This document shows positions 56,241 to 64,000 of a stretch of 64,000 nucleotides of DNA, one piece after another; the first letter of the stretch is position 1; each line of letters starts with the position of its first letter. The notes under the pieces are model-generated. The model was given only the letters and a program-made list of their open reading frames with translations, searched no databases and was not told where the DNA came from. Origin of the DNA: Riptortus pedestris (lineage: Eukaryota; Arthropoda; Insecta; Hemiptera; Alydidae); assembly GCA_019009955.1 (NCBI GenBank), contig CM032230.1, positions 19,023,501 to 19,087,500 of the forward strand, in the 5' to 3' direction. The translations under genes were made by a program, and so were the position numbers.

Positions 56241-56981
56241 ATAATGACCTATTATTTATCGATATGAGTTTGACAGCATACTGATTTTCGAACATGATTT
56301 TCGGGTCATTGCATGATAAACGGTGAGTTATGCACAATGCCACTTTATAACGAAATAAGAAAATAATCTGACCAAGATATCTGCGCCATAAAATAAGTGC
56401 AGTGCAATTTACTGACTTTTGCCGGCCTTAACAAAGTCAAGTACAGCCTACAACGATCAAGCGAACATCTTTAAAAGCGAGTAGCAATCAGCTGTTTTGA
56501 TTTCGTATTTTATCTCTTATGAAAAAAACAAGAATAAGACTTCCTCCAATTTTTTTTCTATTAACATTTTTTCCCCTAACTCCTATTATTAACTAAGTAT
56601 TTTTATTTTATCTTGTTTCAACCATTGCTAAGTAAATTCCACACTTCTACACACCTTAACAATTAATCACTGAAAAATGCCTTATTTTAACTTTTATTAC
56701 GGTGTCTTCTTTTCATCGGACCGTGGGGAGGGCTGTAATTCGGAATATATCGTGTTTGAAATGTGTGATTTGTGATAGCTAGTCTTGTTGCAAATACGAT
56801 TTCCTACAATTGCTTTTTTTTTCCCCTCTGACTCTTAACATTAATTGTACTCATGGAGCCTTTTCCCTTATATTCTCCAGTCCCTTGTAAACTGTGACTT
56901 GTAATTTAAATTGATAATCAGATGTTTAATGGCTCCGGTGATCTACTATTTTATAAAATAATATTTGCAACAAGATTGTTA
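56241..56981. other. No gene recognised
   Basis: AT-rich sequence with no frame, terminal repeat or family match. The segment atgataaacggt near 56310 recurs near 59850 (catgataaacggtaaggtga), so the two flanks of the 57-59.8 kb insertion cluster share some repeat sequence. Confidence 0.35.
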
Positions 56982-57100
56982 TAGCAGATTTCCCTTAAGA
57001 AAAATCAGTTATTGAGGTTGCACTCATGGTGTGATTTTCGAAACATTTCTTCATATGTACATTTAACCTACCTAGTATATCACAAAGATGAGTTCTGTTC

Positions 57101-57137
<37 letters not shown>
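56982..57137 (+). mobile_element. HINE-A 5' half whose (TA)n hosts two transposons
   Basis: 5' terminus tagcagatttcccttaagaa at 56982, decayed interior, then (TA)n from about 57107. A mariner (57138-58445) and a Tc1 element (58472-59793) lie within and beside this TA tract. No matching 3' half was found after the insertions. Confidence 0.6.
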
Positions 57138-58445
57138 CAAGGCGTGTTTTTTAAGTAAGTACCGTTTTGAAATTAAAATAATACGTGCAAAGATATCTCA
57201 ATAATTTTATTTTTACATGAAAGCCTGTACCTTAATCTACTTTTCTACATAATTTCCTTCATTATTGAGGCACTTGTCATAACGTTGTACCAGTTTATGA
57301 ATACCCTCCTCATAGAAGTCTGCCGCTGCATCACAACTGTTTTGACTTCGTCATCGTCTTAAAAACGCTGGCAGCCCAGGTGTTATTTCAAGTGCAGAAA
57401 CAGATGGTAGTCACTGGGCGCCAGATCAAGGCTGTACGGAGGATGATTTAGACCTTCCCATGTAAAAGATGTGATGAGATCTTTGGTCTGATTAGCCACA
57501 TGTGGACGGGCATTGTCATGCAGCAAAACGTTGCCCTTGCTCAGCTTGCCACGTCTTTTGTTCTGGATTGAACGGCGCCGATTTTTCAATGTCTCGCAAT
57601 AAGCTGCTGCATTGATTTTCTCATTACGAGGGAAAATTCCACAAGCAATACTCCTTTTCTGTCCCAAAAATCTGTGCACATGATTTTCCGGGCAGAAATT
57701 GTTTGCTTAAACTTCACTTTTGTGGGTGAATCATAATGCCGCCATTCCATGAACTGTTGCTTTGATTCTGGTGTGACGTAGACCACCCATGTTTCATCGC
57801 CCATAACAATTTGGCTTTAGAAATCATCACCGTCGTTGCAGTACCTCTCAAGGAAAGTCAAAGCACTGCCTAAACGTTTGGTTTTGTGCACATCCGTCAA
57901 CATTTTCGGTACCCAACGTGAGCACAATTTTCGGTAATTCAAGCGTTCGTTCACAATGTCATACAAAACACTACGCGAAACATTAGGAAAGTCATCACAC
58001 AAGGAGGAAATCGTAAAGCGTCTGTTTTCCCTCACCTTATCGTCCACTTCCTGCACCAAACTTTCATTAACAACCGAAGGACGCCCACTCCGTTGTTCAC
58101 ATGCACATTTGTGCGGCCATCTTTAAATGCTCTCACCCACTTTCTTACCATTCCATCACGCATAATGTTTTGTCATACAACGAATCTCACGATGAATATC
58201 GATCGGTTTTAGGCCTTTAGCACTAAGACATCTAATAACAGCCCGTACTTCACAGTCGGCGGGACTCAAAATTATTGGAGGCATTTTAAATACTCAGTAA
58301 ACAACGTAAAGCGCCTCAATAATGAAGGAAATTATGTAGAAAAGTAGATTAAAGTACAAGTTTTCATGTAAAAATAAAATTATTGAGATATCTTTGCACT
58401 TATTTTTTTAGTTTCAAAACGGTACTTACTTAAAAAATCGCTATG
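57138..58445. mobile_element. mariner element with long inverted ends
   Basis: About 130 bp at each end are inverted copies (shared ttttttaagtaagtaccgtt ttgaaa, aagatatctcaataatttta and cctcaataatgaaggaaat). The length of 1308 bp is normal for mariner. The left flank ends in TA within a TA repeat. Mariner ends are usually about 30 bp, so the long inverted ends are unusual. Confidence 0.88.
57383..58284 (-). pseudogene. mariner transposase (DD34D), nonsense and frameshift
   Basis: Start ATG at 58284 (MPPIILSPADCEVRAVIRCL). A GRPS hinge is at about 58085 (RSGRPSVVNESLVQEVDD). FTISSLCDDFPNVSRS is the second helix-turn-helix, followed by SRWVPKMLTD (WVPHEL box altered). Catalytic residues: D in VMGDETWV, D in VLLHDNARPHVANQT and D in DLAPSDYHLF. 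Thirty-four residues separate the last two. The signature YSPDLAP is YSLDLAP. Defects are a frame change in the N-terminal third (near 58165), TAA at about 57819, and a frameshift near 57680. It is inactive but recent enough to read throughout. Confidence 0.88.
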
Positions 58446-58707
58446 AATATATATGTATATATATATATATACAGTCCTGTGAAAAAATATAAATTCAAGG
58501 GGGAAAAAACTGTTTCAATTAGCTTAATTCATTTATTTTGGAATTTGAATAACAGAAGAAATCTTTAATTAAATGACAAGTAACAATTTTTCTAAAATAT
58601 TTAATAATAATGTTGAGATTAGCTCCACTTAAGACAAAATAACAAAAAAAATCTGTGAAAAAGTATAAACTCAAAGGTTATTTATATTCATTAATAAGTT
58701 AATTTAC

Positions 58708-59187
58708 TTAAATAATGAGTGCTTCTGTCATTTTTTTTATCACCGCCAACAGTCTTTTGGGGACAATTCTTACTAAATTAATTAATGTGCTCTCTGGTAC
58801 GTTTTCCCAAGCTAAAGTTATGCGTTCTTTGTGTTCATTAATATTTGGGATTTCTGGCTTCTGGAGGACGTAGACTTCTCTTGCCACTATTCCCCACAAA
58901 TTGTTTATTGGGTTGAGATCCGGACTGAGGGCTGGCAAATCCAATGCCGAAATCTTCAAACCATTTTTTTGTGGAGCGTGCAGTATGAATCGGCGCGTTA
59001 TCCTGTTGAAAAATTATTTGTTTGTCTTCCAACAACGTGATAAATGACAATAAATACTCTTCTAAAACATTTTGATATTTGACTGCATCCAGTTTGCCTG
59101 AAATGACCATGACTCCGCTACCCCAATGTGTTGAAATTTTTTTCTTCTCTTAGGTCATTTCAGTAATAATTTAAGCCATCTTAGAAG
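58708..59187 (-). pseudogene. Tc1 transposase C-terminal part, catalytic Glu replaced
   Basis: The minus strand reads GLNYY, a stop, NDLREEKKIS, then HWGSGVMVISGKLDAVKYQN, and the second catalytic block IIFQQDNAPIHTARSTKKWF. A frameshift near 58950 leads to LPALSPDLNPINNLWGIVAR. The canonical NPIENLWG has become NPINNLWG, so the third catalytic residue is Asn. The N-terminal half is missing, replaced by the nested element. Confidence 0.82.
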
Positions 59188-59516
59188 GGAGAGTACGTGT
59201 GTTGGATTTTTATACTGTGCCGACTCGTCGTAAATATTATTGTTTGTTTAACACACAAAAAACACCATATGCAGCGACGACTGAATTTCGCTTAAAATCA
59301 TATCCATAACAGCCAAAAATGGTCAAATGTTATTTTCAGTGATGAAAAAAAAATTAACATTGATAGTCCAATTTTTTTTTCATCTCTTCTCAAGTCGACA
59401 AATTCGTTGCTGCTTAATTTCTGAGAGATGAGTTCCGCCCGGCATTTTTTTAAACAAAAAATACTATTTAAGACGAGTCGGCACAGTATAAAAATCCAAC
59501 ACACGTACTCTCCCTT
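59187..59516. mobile_element. Nested Tc1-derived MITE
   Basis: Inverted ends of about 48 bp (gaagggagagtacgtgtgtt on the left, its complement on the right). Inside, on the plus strand, about 59282-59370 reads RRLNFA, a stop, then KWSNVIFSDEKKINIDSP, which is the first catalytic Asp block (FSDEKKF.LDGP) of a Tc1 transposase. The MITE is therefore a deletion derivative of a different Tc1 element, inserted into the Tc1 at 58472-59793. Confidence 0.75.
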
Positions 59517-59795
59517 CAGAAGTAGAGAGAAAAATGAGGTGATAATAATCCTTTAATACTCCTGACAATTGAAATCAAACTTTGAGTTTATACTTATTCA
59601 CAGGTCAAAACATGGTTTGTGTACATAATATGATGACTGTAAATTACCAAACGGATCAAAGGCTATTTCAAACTTCTTGCCAATGTAATGACAATAAAAC
59701 ATATCTAGAAACATAATTATGCAATTAGTTAATTTTTAAATTTCATAAATACTTCGATTTTAGAAGTTTAGTTTATATTTTTTCACAGGACTGTA

Positions 59796-60371
59796 TATAT
59801 ATTCCGTTGGCACTGTAGTCCTTTAAGCTGGACTCATTTTCAGACAATCATTGCATGATAAACGGTAAGGTGACACATAACGATCTTAAAATAAGATAAG
59901 GAGTCACTTTTATTACACCTTTTCATCGGACCGGCGGGGGTTATTATTTTGAATCGTTGAGTTTCCTTTTCCTCCTGGTCCGACTTAGTCTTTACCGACT
60001 AGATTTTTCATTTCTGCATGTAATTTAAATATTTAATATGGGATTGTTAAAATAAGAAAAATGTAGGTTATTCAGAACACAGTTTTTTGGCTCCTCACAA
60101 TTTATTAAATAAAAAGGAAATAAGCTTTTATGAATTTACCATCCCATCACCAGTGCTACAAACAACAAAAGTTACAATAAATGAGCAGTTTGGTCATACA
60201 GTTTTAAAATGTACACAATTAGCCATGCATAGAAACAAATGACACTATAATATCTTTAACAATAATATGTTTATGATTAAAGTAGAATAATTTAAAATTT
60301 AATTATTCGAGACGGGTAGTGACATAAAATAAAGTGTCCTCACTTGTCTGTGCCCCATATTAGAATACAAA
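59796..60371. other. No gene recognised
   Basis: AT-rich sequence without supported features, apart from the short similarity to the 56.3 kb region noted there. Confidence 0.35.
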
Positions 60372-60830
60372 AACGCAGCCTCTGTGGTCCGTAAACTAAG
60401 CAGATTTCTTCGAGGGTCGCCCGACAAGCCACTACTCACTACACCGAAGATAGAGCTGTTTCTCTGAAAATACACTGTTAAAAATATAACGTATTGTGGA
60501 GGAAAACAGGCCTACTGTGAACATCTATATTAAGCAGATTTCCCTCGTGGAATTGAACAATAGATGAATCTGCATACTGGTAAACTATTCCGCCGTGAAT
60601 AAATACAAATGGTAATAAGAAACCTCTCGACAAGAAGTTTCTGAATTGTTTCTGAACAGATCTGCCAACCTCACGACGGAAAGAAAAACAATTGCTGAAA
60701 TATTTCAAAATATAACATTAATTTTATTGAAAACTATATACTATATATAGTTTTTATTTTATAATGAATCAGAATAATTTTTAGCTGAATCAATCAAATT
60801 TTATTAGTCCAAGAACTTAAAACGCCCCCG
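60372..60830 (-). mobile_element. HINE-A long-form 3' part, decayed
   Basis: Reads acgcagcctctgtggtccgt, then aaactaagcagatttc, and further on the long-form internal sequence also seen near 1770-2010 and 26800-27080 (aatagatgaatctgcatact, ttaattttattgaaaact, aatcaaattttattagtcca). It stops where the next HINE-A begins. Confidence 0.55.
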
Positions 60831-60836
60831 TTTTAT

Positions 60837-60947
60837 TAGCAGATTTCCCGTACGGGAAATCAGCTATTGAGGTTGTACTCATGAAATTTTTCTTCAAATG
60901 TCCATCGATCCTACCTAGTAGATGACAAAAATGAGGTCCGTTCAAAA

Positions 60948-61011
<64 letters not shown>

Positions 61012-61449
61012 CTGTTACCGCTTTAGCGGTCGCAATTTTTGTTTGATCGTTACCAAACTCGATATTTAGTCGTTTTATGTAAAAAGAAAGATCAAGTTCG
61101 TTAACGGCTGAAATCGGACCAGTGGGAGGGGGGGTTTAGAGGGGAGGATTTTCAAAAATTCGAAATATCTCTGTTACTATACGTCGCATCGAAAGATTGT
61201 ACAGAATCAATCTTATTGCAAATTAAATTTACTATAAATATTGTTATATACATTTATTCCCTATCTTGAATATTAACCGAGATATTTGCATTTTAAATAA
61301 AATTGGGCCGATAACGGATTTTATAATTTCCCGCCAAAAGCTAGTTCGGCCAATTGCCGTAACTGTTTGGCTCTCGTATGGAGATTTCTCTATTGTTTAA
61401 CTTCACGTGGGAAATCTGCTTAGTTTACCAGCCCCTGCGTGACGGACTT
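60837..61449 (+). mobile_element. HINE-A element, complete short form
   Basis: 5' terminus tagcagatttcccgtacggg at 60837, (TA)n 60950-61008, then gtctgttaccgctttagcgg, cgttaccaaactcgatattt, ggctgaaatcggaccagtgg and the 3' terminus gggaaatctgcttagtttac cagcccctgcgtgacggactt to 61449. Flanking bases are T on each side, in line with TT target insertion. Confidence 0.92.
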
Positions 61450-61526
61450 TTAACCCTTCATTACGCGATTTATTTTTCTTAGAACTATGATTTTTTTCAA
61501 TCTATCAAATCTTTCCACTTCTAATT

Positions 61527-61947
61527 TCAGAAGTCCTCCAACAAAATTGGAGAGGAAACTGACATTTCTGTTGGCAGTAGAAATGTCAACTGACTTAAAA
61601 TTTGTTGTGCATTTCTCTGAATATCCGCGTGATTCCTTTTGATTTCAGTTTTCATTCCAGAACTTTCATTTAGGAATTCTATTGCATTCAATTGTGTCAA
61701 AGCACTTAATTCCTTTATTGAACAATTACATTTAAATCCAGAGAAGTATAACTTGTGATTCTGGTGTCTTAGCACTCCTCTTGACAGCCGAATAGCATTT
61801 CCAGTAGTTTCGGACATTGACCTTATTAGCATATTTCCCTTAAGGGAAAATCAGCTATTGAGGTTGTACTCATGACGGAATTTCCGACATTTTTCTTCAA
61901 ATGTCCATCGATTCTACCTAGTAGATGACGAAAATGAATGTTCAAAA

Positions 61948-61985
<38 letters not shown>

Positions 61986-62770
61986 TTATATATATATATA
62001 TATTTGTCTGTTACCGCTCTAGCGGTCGCAATTTTTGTTTGATCGTTACCAAACTCGGAATTTAATTGTTTTATGTAAAAAGGTGATCAAGTTCCTTAAT
62101 GGCTGAAATAGGACCAGTGGGAGGGGGGGTGGGTTTAGAGGGGAGGATTTTCGAAAAGTCGAAATATCTCCGTTATTGTGCGTCGTATCGAAATATTGTA
62201 TAGAATCAATCTTATAGCAAATTAAATTTACTATAAATATTGTTCAATTCATGTATTCTGTATCTTGAATATTAACCGAGATATTTGCATTTGTATTCTG
62301 CGTGTGGTCTGCTATGTTCGGTCTTTCCGCCGAGAGCTCGGGCGGCCGTTTCTGTAACTATTCGACCCTCGTGAATAGGTTTAGAGGTTTCTTACTACTA
62401 CAGTTGTTATTAGGCAGATTTCTCTATTGTAAAACTTCACGTGGGAAATCTGCTTAGTTTACGCAGCCCCTGCGTGACGGACTTTAGTTTGTTACCTTCA
62501 GACTAAGGGGTCTGGTCGTTTGTTTTCATTGAATTTTTGATTGAATTTCTGGAAGATGGAGAATTTCCTTTAACATTTCCCTTAGCTGTATTAGATATAT
62601 TTGAAATTGGTTCTGTTTGGATATCAGTTTCAGGATCACTATCGCTATCTGGAGATCAAGGATTTGGACATTTATTGTTGGTTCTTCCTCAGAATTGTCG
62701 AAGTCCAGCCCATCTTCACTCTCTGAAGCTCAAACCATCGCCATCACTTCATCTGATATCAAAACCTTAC
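61527..62770 (-). pseudogene. Unrecognised ORF split by a HINE-A insertion
   Basis: The frame at 61832-61527 reads IRSMSETTGNAIRLSRGVLR, FSGFKCNCSIKELSALTQLN and ends ILLEDF. Removing 61827-62484 joins it in phase to upstream sequence EGNKL, which is preceded by a Ser/Asp/Asn-rich region (SDSDPETDIQTEPISN; further upstream, after a frameshift, EDGLDFDNSEEEPTI). One TAG lies at 62502-62504. The acidic, low-complexity upstream part followed by a compact C terminus could suit a LINE ORF1 or another transposon protein; no family is recognised. Confidence 0.5.
61827..62484 (+). mobile_element. HINE-A element, complete, in an ORF
   Basis: 5' terminus tagcatatttcccttaaggg at 61827; (TA)n about 61950-62004 with an AATAT interruption; 3' terminus cacgtgggaaatctgcttag then gcagcccctgcgtgacggactt ending 62484. 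The coding sequence on the minus strand is open again when exactly this interval is removed, which fixes the element's ends and its T|T target. Confidence 0.93.
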
Positions 62771-62879
62771 CGTCTTCCATTATCCCAACTCACAAAGGAA
62801 TCCATCACACTAATGTTTTTTCAACAAGTATGCAAGAAACTGAAATAAAAACATGTAGTTCGAATTTCTATAATGTATG

Positions 62880-63040
62880 AGTTCACAGCAGCTTAAAATC
62901 AATTGAAAAAATGTACAATAAAAATCCGATATGTAAAGAAATTCAACAGATGTTAGAAGAATTGCACAAAAGTAATATTAATGTAGAATTTCTGTGGATA
63001 CCAGGAAATAGGGTTTATGTAAAGGTGACAAGGTTCCTAA
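62880..63040 (+). pseudogene. LINE ribonuclease H fragment
   Basis: Reads SSLKSIEKMYNKNPICKEIQ and LHKSNINVEFLWIPGNRVY. This is the end of an RNase H domain of I/R1-like LINEs (usual form ...VxFxWVPGHxGIxGNExAD). The sequence then runs into the homopolymer-inflated region. Confidence 0.7.
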
Positions 63041-64000
63041 TGGAAAACCCCAGGCCAAAACTTGGGGTTGGGGGAAACCCGAAAAAACCCCCCCCGGGCC
63101 TGTAAAAATTTGGGCCCAATTAACCCCCAAAAAAATTTGCCCCACCCCCCCCAAAAAAAACTAAATAAATAATTAATTTTCCTTTTCCCATTCCTTTCCC
63201 AATTCTCCCCCCCCTTAAAAACAATCCCCCCCCCTAAAAAAGTTGTTACTCCAACCCCTTTAGTCCCAAATTAAAACCCCCTTTAAATGTTAAATTTCCA
63301 GCCCCTTTGGTTTTCCCCCCCTTTTTAAATTTCCCCAAAGGCCCCGGTTTTTGGGTTTCAATTGGTTTTTGGATAATCCCCACTCCCCTCCCAAAAAAAA
63401 TTTTCCCCGATACCCCCCCGGAACAATCCCCATCTTTCCAGGCTTGCATTTTTTTCTCCCCAAGCCCCAACCCAGGACTCCCTGATAAAAATTGAAAAAC
63501 ACTTTCAAATTTCCTCTTTTTCCCACCCCAGAACAACCTTGGTTTGTTCCTTTACAGAGGGGTACGGCCCTGAATCTTAGGGAGTTAAACCCCCCAAAAA
63601 TCGGGGAGACTTTACCCCCAATGTAAAAAATTTTTCTGTGCCCTGAAAATCCCCCAAAAGGGAAAGTAATGGGGGTTTCCCCTTTTGGCAAAAGGACCCT
63701 TAAAAGACCCCCCTTGGCCAACCCCAACCCCCTTCCCGGTTTCAGAAAAAGAAAAATTTTCAAAAATGGGGTTACAAAGGGCAGAAAGGGTTATTTTTAT
63801 TTCATAAAAAAACATTGGGGGAAAACCCCCCTTAAAATTTTTTTTATTCCCCCCTTATTTTTTGGGAAGGTCCTATCATTTGGAAAAAAACCAAACAACG
63901 TTTTTTTATACTGTCCCATACTAGAAAATATAAGATTTCGATTCCTTGGGAAATTCAAAGTTTATCCGTTAAATGGGTGCTTTTAAATTTAAAATTGGAA
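63041..64000 (+). other. Homopolymer-inflated, probably mis-called sequence over a LINE 3' region
   Basis: From about 63041 nearly every C, G or A/T pair is stretched into runs (cccccccggg, aaaaaatttgcccca), unlike any other part of the window. Near 63905-63970 the plus frame still reads VFLYCPILENIRFRF, close to the C-terminal (H)xxxxCPxYxxIR motif of LINEs, and the preceding RNase H fits the same element. I read this as a real LINE sequence degraded by base-calling errors at a contig end. No gene in this stretch should be trusted. Confidence 0.6.

Larger units (their letters stand above)
58472..59793. mobile_element. Tc1-like element carrying a nested element
   Basis: Ends are inverted CAGTCCTGTGAAAAAATATA copies flanked by TA (58470-58471 and 59794-59795). 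The total of 1322 bp includes about 330 bp of a second element at 59187-59516, so the host is internally deleted, mainly in the N-terminal part of its transposase. Confidence 0.88.

Noticed and set aside
63246..63986. Gly/Pro/Lys-rich frames near the window end
   Set aside because: They are products of homopolymer-inflated base calls, not credible proteins.

Overview
The window looks like transposon-rich, AT-rich nuclear DNA from an arthropod, most likely an insect. The reasons are: no bacterial-style gene arrays; a gene split by short GT-AG introns; tRNA-derived SINEs; Tc1/mariner, pogo, piggyBac-like and hAT elements; RTE-like and other non-LTR retrotransposons; Penelope-like GIY-YIG fragments; and Helitron/Helentron coding and non-coding elements. 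I recognise no conserved cellular housekeeping gene. Species identity is not determinable by reading.

Layout. 1-3.5 kb: a Helitron family with a CTAG 3' end and a Helentron-like non-autonomous family (called HINE-A here). 3.5-5.0 kb: a nearly intact Tc1 element with IR/DR ends and one nonsense codon. 5.2-18 kb: HINE-A copies, a degraded transposase-like gene of unnamed family (7.6-9.8 kb) carrying a Penelope-like fragment, a pogo/Tigger-type MITE, a piggyBac-type element nested in HINE-A, and a Tc1-derived MITE. 18-30 kb: Helitron and HINE-A copies and a degraded SCAND3/ZBED-like hAT transposase bracketed by inverted SINEs. 30.6-33.1 kb: a long uninterrupted non-LTR reverse transcriptase between simple repeats. 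33-40 kb: more HINE-A, a shortened mariner and two MITEs. 40.2-50.7 kb: the most gene-rich block, all on the minus strand: an unnamed CYFC-type protein, a 5'-truncated RTE-like LINE, a Helitron Rep protein cut off before its helicase, a cysteine protease resembling the herpesvirus tegument deubiquitinase (C76) fold, a nine-exon SGNH-hydrolase gene that I assembled from splice sites, and a Penelope-like GIY-YIG ORF. 50.9-53.6 kb: tandem repeats and a GC/CpG-rich island. 54-62.5 kb: HINE-A copies, an 81-bp satellite, a mariner and a Tc1 element inserted in TA repeats, and an ORF split by a HINE-A insertion. From about 63.04 kb to the end the sequence becomes homopolymer-inflated and looks like poor base calling over a LINE.

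The most notable biology is the 42.8-49.9 kb block: an SGNH gene, a C76-like protease and a HUH/Y2 Rep lie head-to-tail, consistent with a large Helentron that carries a spliced accessory gene with a tandemly duplicated exon. The other notable theme is HINE-A itself, a (TA)n-bearing family present about 25-30 times. Its TA tracts act as landing sites for TA-targeting Tc1/mariner elements and appear to have mediated head-to-head fusions.
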